A DNA stretch of 62,584 nt from Planctomycetota bacterium (GTDB taxonomy: Bacteria > Planctomycetota > Phycisphaerae > UBA1845 > UTPLA1), in assembly GCA_016235815.1 (NCBI GenBank), contig JACRIM010000036.1:1-62584 (forward strand), read 5' to 3'. Shown here piece by piece: positions 8,145 through 16,618 of the stretch (positions are counted from its first letter, which is position 1; the number at the start of each line of letters is the position of its first letter). Below the pieces are notes generated by a model, which was given only the letters and a program-made list of their open reading frames with translations, ran no database searches and had not been told where the DNA came from. The position numbers were made by a program, and so were the translations under genes.

Positions 8145-10376
8145 ATGAGCACGAGGCCGCACCTTTCCGCCGCATCAGCCGAGGTTTCGTCACATCGTCA
8201 CGGGTGGTGGGGCGGGCTGCTTATCCTTGCGCTGATAACGCTTGCCTTTCACGGGTTAGCGCTGTTCGACGGCAAGATTCTCGATGACTTCTGGCATCAG
8301 AAGGGGCTTCGCGATCACGGCTGGTCATTTTCCGAGCTGATGCGAACACTCATCATCGCCCCGGCGGATTTTCTCCAAACCTGGTGGCAGACGAAGCCGG
8401 TGGCGTGGCACTACTTCCGGCCGTTTTTTATTTTGTGCATGAAGACGGTGTTCCTCGTGCTGGGGCGCGGGGACCCGATGGCGTTGCACGCGTTCAGCTT
8501 GGGCCTGCATTTCGTTTCGGTGATTCTGGTCTGGCGACTGTGCCTTCGGTTGACGGGTGATGCGACGTGGAGCCTGATCGGCGGGCTGATGTTTGCGATC
8601 TACCCCCATTCGACGGTGACGGTGTCGTGGCCGTCGTCGCAAAACGTGGTCCTGCAAACGACGCTTCTGCTTGGGGCGATGTTTGCGTATGTGCGAGCCT
8701 CGCGCCTGGATGTCTCGCCGTTTGGCGTCGCCGTCGGCGGGCCGATGGCGCGCGGGCCGCTCGCAATGTTCTTCATCTTTTGGCTCCTCGCGATCATCAC
8801 GCGCGAAAACGCCATTCTCATGCCGGCCATCTTTCTGTCACTCGATCTGGCGTTCGGCGGTGTTCGACATGCGTGGGCGCGCAAGGGGTTGTACGTCGTC
8901 ATGGGGGCGATCGGGATTGCGTTCATGGCGTGGCGCGAGGCGATGCACATACCGGGCCTGCCCGATGTCTACTGCCGGCGTCCGGATGGCAACTGGGGCG
9001 AGTACGTGCCGTGGCTGGCGGCGAAGTTCGTGCACTACATCTGCTCGTCGATCTGGATCGCGCCAATGAGCATCGGCCCGACCGGCCGTTACAACCCGTG
9101 GAGCGAGGTACCGGGCGACTGTTGGCTGATGGTCGGCATCGTCGCGGCGATATCGCTCCTGTATTGGCGTGCGGCGCGAACGGCGCGCGGATGGTGGGTC
9201 TGGCCTGCGTGGATCGTGTTGTCCATTGTGCCCGTGGCAGCGGTCGTGGCGACGCCGCATTCGGGATACATGGGCGGCGTGGGCTGGGCGATCTGCGCGG
9301 CACTGGCGTGCGCGACCGCCGCGCGACGTGAATCACGATTCGTGTCGAGACTGACCGGGGCGTTCACGATTGTGTTGACGCTTGGCGCGGCGTTCCTGAC
9401 GCCGGTGAACCGTCTGCAATGGACCGGCATTTCCGCGGCGGAGAAGTATCTTCCGTCTTGGGCGATGGTGTCTCCGCCGAGCCACGACGTGCGCGATGTG
9501 TTCTTCATCAACATGCCGTTCGTGAATATTTATTGCAAACCGAATCTGGTGGATCGACTTGGACCGTGGTTTGAAGGTGTGAATGTGCATGTGCTGACGT
9601 GGGCGCCGGCCCCCTTGGCGATGGATCGGCCGTCTGTGATTGAACAGGTCGATGAATACAGCTTCACGGTGGCAGTGCAGGACCAGGCCTATTTTTCGAG
9701 GCTTGTGGGGCGATTCACTCTGGAGGCGTTTCGCGGAAAGCAGACGTTTCAGACCGGGCAGGAGTTTGACGGAAAACACGTTCGTGTGCGCATTCTCGAT
9801 GCGAATGCCGAGGGCGTGTGGAAAGTGCAATTCACGTTCCCAAGGCCGCTGGCGGACGCCCGGTACTGCTTCTACACAGCATCACCTCAATGCGGCGCGG
9901 CACGATTTCGCTTTGCAGCGCCAGGATTCGTCCATCGGCCCATTCCCGATTTGGCCAATCCGAACAATGACGCGGTGGAACTTGAAACAGCAATCGGCGA
10001 ATTTCGCGCCGGGCACAGCCGGGCAGCGGCGACGGTCTTCGCCACGGCGGCCCTTGGAAATGAGCAGTCCTCGGCGAACGCCGTCGAGGCATTGCGCGCC
10101 GTCGCGCGGCCTATGGCGGTGGCGCTGTGCTCGCCGCTGCAATTCGTTTTTGATAAGCCAGAACTGTCGCAGGAAGACGTCGCCGCCTTGTGGCGATGGT
10201 GGTCCACCACGGTCGATGAGCAGTACTTGGCCGAAATCTGGCAGCACCGCCGAGACTTCGATGATTTGCTGTACCTTCGCTATGAGGTTGAGTGGGATCG
10301 CCAGATCGCGGGACGCTTCCTCCGCAGCGACCTCTACCTGAGCGGCCCGCCCTTTGCGAGTCCGCGAGGGTGGTGA
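8145..10376 (+). CDS. Polytopic membrane protein, GT-C glycosyltransferase-like
   Basis: About 743 residues from the ATG at 8145 (a GTG at 8121 is possible; neither has a clear ribosome site). The first half has about ten hydrophobic segments. The first periplasmic loop carries DDFWHQ, the acidic position typical of GT-C (PMT/ArnT-like) enzymes that use lipid-linked sugars. Further GT-C-like features are HYFRPFFILCMK and IYPHSTVTVSWPSSQ. The last 250 residues are soluble and have no recognised domain. By analogy it would transfer a sugar at the outer face of the inner membrane; its placement beside an export-type barrel suggests envelope glycan work. Substrate unknown. Confidence 0.6.
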   Translation: MSTRPHLSAASAEVSSHRHGWWGGLLILALITLAFHGLALFDGKILDDFWHQKGLRDHGWSFSELMRTLIIAPADFLQTWWQTKPVAWHYFRPFFILCMKTVFLVLGRGDPMALHAFSLGLHFVSVILVWRLCLRLTGDATWSLIGGLMFAIYPHSTVTVSWPSSQNVVLQTTLLLGAMFAYVRASRLDVSPFGVAVGGPMARGPLAMFFIFWLLAIITRENAILMPAIFLSLDLAFGGVRHAWARKGLYVVMGAIGIAFMAWREAMHIPGLPDVYCRRPDGNWGEYVPWLAAKFVHYICSSIWIAPMSIGPTGRYNPWSEVPGDCWLMVGIVAAISLLYWRAARTARGWWVWPAWIVLSIVPVAAVVATPHSGYMGGVGWAICAALACATAARRESRFVSRLTGAFTIVLTLGAAFLTPVNRLQWTGISAAEKYLPSWAMVSPPSHDVRDVFFINMPFVNIYCKPNLVDRLGPWFEGVNVHVLTWAPAPLAMDRPSVIEQVDEYSFTVAVQDQAYFSRLVGRFTLEAFRGKQTFQTGQEFDGKHVRVRILDANAEGVWKVQFTFPRPLADARYCFYTASPQCGAARFRFAAPGFVHRPIPDLANPNNDAVELETAIGEFRAGHSRAAATVFATAALGNEQSSANAVEALRAVARPMAVALCSPLQFVFDKPELSQEDVAALWRWWSTTVDEQYLAEIWQHRRDFDDLLYLRYEVEWDRQIAGRFLRSDLYLSGPPFASPRGW

Positions 10377-10443
10377 TCGATCGGCCTCGCGAGTTTCGGC
10401 GTATTATTGAATGGTCGACCGATGGGACGCCGACGGATTATCT

Positions 10444-12345
10444 ATGCACATTCGCCACTCCCTCGTATTAATTGTCATCTTCCGAATCGGTTTCTCGACG
10501 GATGCGGCGTCGAATGCGGAACCGCCGACGAGCGCCCCTGCCTCGCAGAAGGCCTTCGATATCGCTCCGGAGCTTCCGGCGATCGCGGATGAGGACATTG
10601 CACTCCTGGTAAAGTCGGTGCGGGCCGCCCTGCGGGATGAGCTTGCGGGAAAGCCCGAGCGAGCGCCGGCGTATCGCCCGCCCGCATTGCAGGGCCTGAA
10701 GCAGATTCTCCACGCCACGCTGCGCCGATCGGGAGCGGCCATCGCCGAAGCGGAAACGAAGGAGATGGACCTGCTCGATGGGGCCGTCGCCGCGGGTGTC
10801 ACGCTCGGTCGCGCGGTGAAGAATAAGAAGATCACCCTTGCCGAACATGGGGATTCGTGCGGGCTGGAGTTGGAATGGCTCGGTCCAATTCAATACGTCG
10901 GTGCAACCAACGACGAACAAGGCAAGTGGAGCGAAGCATTGCTCCATTGTTTCGAGCCGGGGCGCGAAGGCATTGGCGTGGAGCTGAATGGCCGGCGCGG
11001 CTGGCTTCGGCCCAGCCAGGTGGTCTCACTGAATCTGAACCCCGATCTGGCATTGCAGGCCGCGGAGAAGTTGGGGAATGTCCAACTTCTCGACAAATCG
11101 CGCCATGCGAAGGACATTCGGTATTTTCGATTTCGCAGCCGGCATGTATGGCAGGCGGATGCCGGTGCCAATCGTCGCCCCGTGGAATTGGTTCGAGGGG
11201 AGCTACTCGTTCCGTCCGACGGCGTAACGGCCAAGTCGCTCGACGAGGCGATTCACCGAATGGGTCGGTATCTCAAGTATCGCCAGAACTCCGACGGGTG
11301 GTACTCCGATGAGTATCTTCCAAGCCCCGACAAGTATGCACCGGGCAATTCTGCCGTGCTTCAGATGCATGCGTTGCAGGGGCTGGCGACGTACGCGGCA
11401 TACAGCGGAGACCCGGCGGTTGCCGATTCGGCGGCCAAAGGCATCCTTCGCTGTGCGGCATTCCTGACTCCCTTGGTCGTGCCGAAGGAGATTCCAACCA
11501 GCAGTCAACCGACCAGCGCGCCGGTTGCGACCACGCAGGCCGGCGAGGTACTGGCGTTTCCTGGCCACGGAGATCACTTGCTCGTCACTGCGCGAATGAT
11601 GCTGGCCATGGCGGAGTTGGGACATCGGCAAGAGTTCGCGCGACCGCAGCGCGCCCTCATGGAAGCGATTCGAGCCTCGCAGGATGAAGACGGCCGCATC
11701 GAGATGGTCTTTGAAGTTCCGACATCCGACCGAGCCGAGGATGCATTCGCGGCGGGAGTGGCGATGCAGGCCATGGCCCGAGGAGCATCACGCGATGGCG
11801 ACCGGGCATTAGAGTTGGCGTTTCAGCGAGCCGAACGGCATTATCATCGTTGGTACGAGGAGTCAGCCAAGCCACTGGCAGCCTCGGAAGTCTGCCGTGC
11901 AATGGCGCAAGGTTATGTTATTACAAGTGATGCGCGATCCAGCGACCTCGCCTTCCACATCGTCGATCAACTAATCGCGTTACAAATGACCCCACGGGAT
12001 ACACCATGGCCCGAATTGTGGGGGGCGGTCAATACGAAACAGCCGGGGCTGGTGGGAGTAGACTCGGCAACCTACCTGCTCGCGTTGTCTGATGGTTTGG
12101 AGTTGGCTCGACGGGTCGGCGACGCCGGGCGCGTCGAGCGATATCGAAAGGCTGTGGCGGAGGTGGCTCGGTTTGTCATGCAGCTTGAGGTGAGCGCAGC
12201 GGGGGCCTACTACGCCAGAAGCCGGGTGGATGCGGTCGGCGGAGTGCGTCAATCGCCATGGAATAACTCGATCCGGTCAGACTCCTGCGCCGAGGCTGTC
12301 ATGTCCCTGATCGCAGCCCGGCAGGCCCTGTTTCCCAAACAATGA
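10444..12345 (+). CDS. Exported alpha/alpha-toroid protein with an AMMECR1-like N-terminal part
   Basis: 633 residues from ATG 10444, chosen because it opens a signal peptide (MHIRHSLVLIVIFRIGFSTD...) and a TATTAT -10-like box lies at 10402-10407; ATG 10411 is an alternative. Residues of about 60-210 contain GREGIGVELNGRRGWLRPSQ, reminiscent of the core of AMMECR1 domains. The rest (about 250-630) has repeated helical pairs with QNSDGWYSDEY, LQMHALQGLATYA and MLAMAELG, the pattern of prenyltransferase/terpene-cyclase-like or glycosidase-like (alpha/alpha) toroids. The DxDD cyclase motif is not seen, so terpene cyclisation is not supported. Function unknown. Confidence 0.6.
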   Translation: MHIRHSLVLIVIFRIGFSTDAASNAEPPTSAPASQKAFDIAPELPAIADEDIALLVKSVRAALRDELAGKPERAPAYRPPALQGLKQILHATLRRSGAAIAEAETKEMDLLDGAVAAGVTLGRAVKNKKITLAEHGDSCGLELEWLGPIQYVGATNDEQGKWSEALLHCFEPGREGIGVELNGRRGWLRPSQVVSLNLNPDLALQAAEKLGNVQLLDKSRHAKDIRYFRFRSRHVWQADAGANRRPVELVRGELLVPSDGVTAKSLDEAIHRMGRYLKYRQNSDGWYSDEYLPSPDKYAPGNSAVLQMHALQGLATYAAYSGDPAVADSAAKGILRCAAFLTPLVVPKEIPTSSQPTSAPVATTQAGEVLAFPGHGDHLLVTARMMLAMAELGHRQEFARPQRALMEAIRASQDEDGRIEMVFEVPTSDRAEDAFAAGVAMQAMARGASRDGDRALELAFQRAERHYHRWYEESAKPLAASEVCRAMAQGYVITSDARSSDLAFHIVDQLIALQMTPRDTPWPELWGAVNTKQPGLVGVDSATYLLALSDGLELARRVGDAGRVERYRKAVAEVARFVMQLEVSAAGAYYARSRVDAVGGVRQSPWNNSIRSDSCAEAVMSLIAARQALFPKQ

Positions 12346-12720
12346 CCGACGCGCAGTTGCGCAAGCTTTGCGCAACGAGAGTGATGCGCGTGATTGGCGC
12401 GCCCAAGGGCGGCAGCCTTTTTGACGCGCGGGCAGCTTTGCCGATCGCAGGCCCCGGGAACCATTCAAAAAAAACTTTGTCGCTTCTGGCAGCATGATGG
12501 CGGGCGTCTTCTGCGCTTCGGACCGCACCGGCAGCATTGCCCGCAGCTTTTGCGCCCCAGTGAAATCACCCTTACTCCTTTTCCCTTCGGAAAATGGCTC
12601 ACGGGAGGTGATCCGGGACCGCCGATAAATGTGACACGAAGAATTCGCGCGTTCGGCAGGAATGGCCTTGCGGCGTTTTATGCGTACCGGCGACGGAGTA
12701 CCCGTCGCACGGGGAGTCTC
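12346..12720 (+). promoter_or_regulatory. Leader region with a sigma-28-like -10 box (GCCGATAA, 12621-12628)
   Basis: This 375-base gap has no supported gene. GCCGATAA at 12621-12628 is an exact match to the flagellar sigma-28 -10 element, about 95 bases before the TPR gene, but no TAAA-type -35 element lies 15 bases upstream, so it may be fortuitous. If real, it would drive the TPR gene and the flagellar operon behind it. Confidence 0.25.
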
Positions 12721-15114
12721 ATGAGCGACGTGCCACGACTACTTTCGATTCGATCCTCGCTGTCCGGGCGCTGGCAAGTCCCGGTGCTCCTGGCGGGTGG
12801 GTTGCTGTTCGCCGCGTCGCTGTCGGATATGGTCTGGAAGCACCGCCCGGTGACGTTTAAGGATCAGGTGACCTACGTGAAGCGCCTTCGCGAGGCCAAG
12901 GCCTACGAACGCGCCAGCGCTTATTTGATCGATCAGATGAAGACGCCAAGGCGTCCGGCGTCGGAGCGAGGGGAACTTGCACGAATGCTCGCGCAGGTGG
13001 TGTACGATGTCGAGTCGGTGTTGACCGACCACCGCCCGGAAAATGTCCGCGCCTTGATTTCCAACTACCAATTGGCGCAGCGTTATGGCGCAGCGCTCGA
13101 CCCGCGCGACTGGATCGCGCTGGGCGACGGCTACGACTGGGCCTGCGACGAGGCCCGCGCCGCCGACGCCTATCGAGAAGCCATTCGCCGCGCACCGGAT
13201 GCGCCCGATCGACTGCGAAGACGATTGCTGGAGTTCCAACTGGCGTCTTCCAAATGTGGGCCGGAGTTGTCCGCGGAAGGCATCGCGTTAATCGATCAGA
13301 TCCTCGCCGGCGAATCCGCATCGCCACGAGACTACGCATGGGCGCTTGAGGTTGATGTGACGCGCTTGCTGGAAGCGGGAAATTCGACTGCGGCGTTGGC
13401 CCGTGTCGAGAAGGCTCGAACGCGGCTGTCCGGCACGGAAGAGTTGTTGGGCGTGACCTACCTCGAAGCATTGTGCAAGCGGAACGATCGTCAATTCGCC
13501 GAGGCCGAGGCCCTGCTTCGCTCGTTGCGGGATGAATGGTCAAAACATGACGAACTATGGGGCAAGGCGGGCTGGCTGCTCGGGCGTGTGCAGCAGGAAT
13601 CGGGTCGCCCCGAGTTGGCGGTCGCCGCTCACGAGGAAGTACTCAAGACATTTCATCGCGGGCCGGTCCATTCCCTGTGCGAGTTGGGGCTTGCCGAGTC
13701 GCTGGCCGCCGTCGGCCGACAGGGGGACGCATTCGAACTCTTTAAGGGGATCCTCGATCCCGATCGGCCCGCTGCTGATCACAAGGTCATCGATCTCGGA
13801 AGTATCTGTGCAACGCTGGGGACCGTCGGTGATTCGTTAGTGTCGCGTCAATCGCTGGATCTCGGTATCAAGTATCTGGAGTTGGCGCTCAAGCACACCG
13901 CGGCAACCGAACATGCGGCGCGGCTCGTGCTGACAACACGACTTGCATCGGCGTATGAGCAAACAGCGCGACTCGCAATGACGGCCGACCCGAAGGCGAA
14001 GTCGAATCGAAACGAGCTTCTCGCACGTTCCGCGGAAATGCACCTGCAGCTTTCCAACCTATTGGAGAATCAAGAAGAGGCGTCCGTGCGCGCCCTGGAG
14101 CAGGCCGTGGCCGAATTCGATGCGGCAGGGTTGCGCGACCGGGTGATCGAAGTACTTAATCGTTACGCCTCAACCAAAGTGAACGGAGTGTGGCGTTCGA
14201 CGGCGCTCTATCAACTGGGGCGGGCCTATCAGGCGGCCGCCCAATATGCGGATGCCATTTCGGCGTATGAGGATTTGATCCAAACCTACCCGCGCATGCC
14301 GGATGCCCTGCGATCCATGGTGCCGTTGGCGGAATGTCTCCTGGCCGCGGGCCATGAGCAGAAGCCGGGTGCCGCGGGGCTTCGTGCAAAGGGCGTGGCC
14401 CTGCTGGAAGGCATCGTGAAAGACCAGGCCAGGGAACTGATCTTTGCGCCGACCGCCACGGAGTATTGCGAGGCCCTGTATCGTCTGGCCGAACATTTCT
14501 CCCGCACCAGCGACGCGGCAACGGATCATCTCGAAAGGGCGATCGCCTATTGGGAGGACTGGCTGGCGCTCTATCCCGACGACGCCCGGCGAACGAGCGC
14601 GCAGTTCATGCTGGCTGACGATTATCGCCGCAGCGCGCAATGGGTGGCGAAGTCCGCCGAGGCTGCGACCACTGAGTCCATGCAATCGAGCTGTCGCACT
14701 GAAGCGGAAAGCCGATTTAACACCGCGCAGCAATACTACGAGCGTGTGATCGAATCGCTCGCTGGCATCGACGCGTCGCGGCTCAGCCCGCGCGACGATC
14801 GATACCTCCGGGCGAGCTATCTCTATCGTGCCGACTGCCTGTTCGACCTTGGCCGCTATGCCGAGGCCCTGAGTGCGTACAGTGAAACGGCGTGGCGATA
14901 CGAAAACCAGCCGACTGCCATCGCGGCGTCGGTGCAGGCCGCTCACTGCCAACAGCGCCTGGGGCGGCCGACGGAAGCAGGGGCGGCGCTCGCCCGTGCC
15001 CGGTGGCTTCTGGCAAAGATTCCGGCGAGTGCCTTCGAAATCGAATTCGGCCAGCCCAGCAAGGATGAGTGGCGGGCCATGGTGGAGCGAATCGAAAAAG
15101 CGGGGTTGTTTTGA
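12721..15114 (+). CDS. Membrane-anchored TPR-repeat protein
   Basis: 797 residues. One N-terminal membrane segment (about residues 18-36, VPVLLAGGLLFAASLSDMVW) is followed by a long array of TPR-like helix pairs, for example WIALGDGYDWACDEARAADA, ALYQLGRAYQAAAQYADAIS and YRADCLFDLGRYAEALSAYS. The periplasmic solenoid probably binds other proteins. ATG 12721 is preceded by GGGGAG. The stop codon (TGA at 15112) is almost fused to the flgN start at 15116, so the gene is translationally coupled to the flagellar operon and may serve in motility or envelope assembly; that role is inference only. Confidence 0.75.
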   Translation: MSDVPRLLSIRSSLSGRWQVPVLLAGGLLFAASLSDMVWKHRPVTFKDQVTYVKRLREAKAYERASAYLIDQMKTPRRPASERGELARMLAQVVYDVESVLTDHRPENVRALISNYQLAQRYGAALDPRDWIALGDGYDWACDEARAADAYREAIRRAPDAPDRLRRRLLEFQLASSKCGPELSAEGIALIDQILAGESASPRDYAWALEVDVTRLLEAGNSTAALARVEKARTRLSGTEELLGVTYLEALCKRNDRQFAEAEALLRSLRDEWSKHDELWGKAGWLLGRVQQESGRPELAVAAHEEVLKTFHRGPVHSLCELGLAESLAAVGRQGDAFELFKGILDPDRPAADHKVIDLGSICATLGTVGDSLVSRQSLDLGIKYLELALKHTAATEHAARLVLTTRLASAYEQTARLAMTADPKAKSNRNELLARSAEMHLQLSNLLENQEEASVRALEQAVAEFDAAGLRDRVIEVLNRYASTKVNGVWRSTALYQLGRAYQAAAQYADAISAYEDLIQTYPRMPDALRSMVPLAECLLAAGHEQKPGAAGLRAKGVALLEGIVKDQARELIFAPTATEYCEALYRLAEHFSRTSDAATDHLERAIAYWEDWLALYPDDARRTSAQFMLADDYRRSAQWVAKSAEAATTESMQSSCRTEAESRFNTAQQYYERVIESLAGIDASRLSPRDDRYLRASYLYRADCLFDLGRYAEALSAYSETAWRYENQPTAIAASVQAAHCQQRLGRPTEAGAALARARWLLAKIPASAFEIEFGQPSKDEWRAMVERIEKAGLF

Positions 15115-15115
15115 A

Positions 15116-15589
15116 ATGAGTGCCGTGACAAACACAGCAGTTCAGGCGGATGTCGCCGCGATCATCGAATTGCTCGGTCATCAGCGTTCGTTGTATCGCC
15201 GACTTCGCGTGCTGGCGGATCGACAGCGGGCACTGGTCGTCGCCGAGGATCACCAACCATTGATGGACCTGCTCGCTGAACGACAAAAGCTCGTGGACGG
15301 CCTGGTGGGGCTTACCACGAAGATGACACCCTATCGCGAGCGATGGACGCAGTTGTATCACGACATGAACGAAACGAGCCGGCGAACCGTGACCGCGCTG
15401 CTTGAGGAAGTGAACGGCGCCCTCGCGGCCATCTTGAAAAGCGATTCGTCGGATACGGCGACGCTCATGGCACAGCGCGATCAAACGGCTCGCGAAATGA
15501 AAACGATAAGCAACGGACGGCACGTCGGCGCAGCCTATGCCGTGGCCGGCACAAACGATCGACACGTACTGGCGGATGCGGAGGCCTGA
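15116..15589 (+). CDS. flgN: FlgN-like flagellar export chaperone
   Basis: 157 residues, all-helical, with the FlgN pattern: a first amphipathic helix (VAAIIELLGHQRSLYRRLRV), LADRQRALVVAEDHQPLMDL and a final coiled segment. FlgN binds the hook-filament junction proteins FlgK and FlgL and delivers them to the export gate. The start overlaps the end of the TPR gene (TGAAATGA). It is the first gene of the flagellar block, immediately before the kinase-regulator pair. Length and position fit FlgN well; sequence identity in this family is always low. Confidence 0.7.
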   Translation: MSAVTNTAVQADVAAIIELLGHQRSLYRRLRVLADRQRALVVAEDHQPLMDLLAERQKLVDGLVGLTTKMTPYRERWTQLYHDMNETSRRTVTALLEEVNGALAAILKSDSSDTATLMAQRDQTAREMKTISNGRHVGAAYAVAGTNDRHVLADAEA

Positions 15590-15591
15590 TC

Positions 15592-16488
15592 GTGACCATG
15601 GTATCGGCACATCCTGTTGGTCTCTTCGATGGCGCAACGCCTCCCCTGACGCAGCGCGAGCGTGAATTGGGCGCGATCGTCACGGCCTACAACGAGGTGA
15701 CCGATCGGCTGAAGATCGCCCACGAACGACTGGGTTGCGAGGTCGGCCGGTTGCGCGAGGAGCTCAAACAGAAGAACGAGGAACTGCGCCGGCGCGAGCG
15801 ATTGGCGGCGTTGGGTGAAATGGCCGCGGGCCTCGCGCATGAGATACGCAACCCGCTCGGTGGAATCGCATTGTACGCGTCGATGCTCGAACGAGATCTC
15901 GCCGGCCAGGCGAGCGCGGCGACGGCCGGAAAGATTTTTCACGGCGTGCGAAGCCTTGAGAAGCTTGTATGTGAGATTCTGGATTTCGCGCAGGAGCAGC
16001 GTTTGGAGCGACGATTGTGTCGGCTCGACAGCGTGGTCGCCCAGATGGAATGCGGCGCGGCGCTGGCGCTGGAAGCCGGCCATGCCACCATGAGCGTTGA
16101 ATTCGCGGAAGGTTTGGTCAACGCCTATTGCGACCCGGAGCGCGTGAGCCGCGTGCTGCTCAATCTCGTTCTGAATGCGATTGAGGCCTCAACAACCGGA
16201 GCGCGCGTTCAGGTGGCTGCCCGGCGGTTGGATCGCGGCGTGTTGATCGAAGTGCTCGACGAAGGACCGGGCATCCCGGATGACCTCCTGCCGCGCATTT
16301 TCAATCCCTTCGTCACGACCAAGGCCAGCGGCACGGGGCTTGGATTGGCGATCAGTCATCGAATCATCGAGGCCCACGGCGGTTCGCTCCGTGCGGCGAA
16401 TCGACCGGAGGGCGGGGCACGTTTTTCCATGTGGCTGCCCGATGAAAAAAAAAGTGAAACGAGCGACGGGATCGAAGCGGAGAACTGA
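15592..16488 (+). CDS. Soluble NtrB/FlrB-type sensor histidine kinase
   Basis: 298 residues from GTG 15592 (ATG 15598 is equally possible). No transmembrane segment or PAS domain is visible. A coiled coil rich in Arg and Glu (about 40-70) leads to the H-box LGEMAAGLAHEIRNPLGGIA, with the phosphorylated His near residue 83. Then come the N-box (LNLVLNAIEAS), G1 (DEGPGIPDDLL), F-box (IFNPFVTTKASG) and G2 (GTGLGLAISHRIIEAHGG). It should phosphorylate the NtrC-type regulator encoded 130 bases downstream, as FlrB does for FlrC or FleS for FleR in polar-flagellate bacteria. The gap between them (16489-16618) has no gene. Confidence 0.88.
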   Translation: MTMVSAHPVGLFDGATPPLTQRERELGAIVTAYNEVTDRLKIAHERLGCEVGRLREELKQKNEELRRRERLAALGEMAAGLAHEIRNPLGGIALYASMLERDLAGQASAATAGKIFHGVRSLEKLVCEILDFAQEQRLERRLCRLDSVVAQMECGAALALEAGHATMSVEFAEGLVNAYCDPERVSRVLLNLVLNAIEASTTGARVQVAARRLDRGVLIEVLDEGPGIPDDLLPRIFNPFVTTKASGTGLGLAISHRIIEAHGGSLRAANRPEGGARFSMWLPDEKKSETSDGIEAEN

Positions 16489-16618
16489 TTTTGCGGCGGC
16501 CGGAACGGATGCCGGCCGCGACTCGATATGACACGAACCCGCACACGACGGAATCGGCGGTGCAAGGCCGGCGGCGGGTTCCAACAAGACGGCACCGCAC
16601 AAGGATGGAGCGGCTCAG

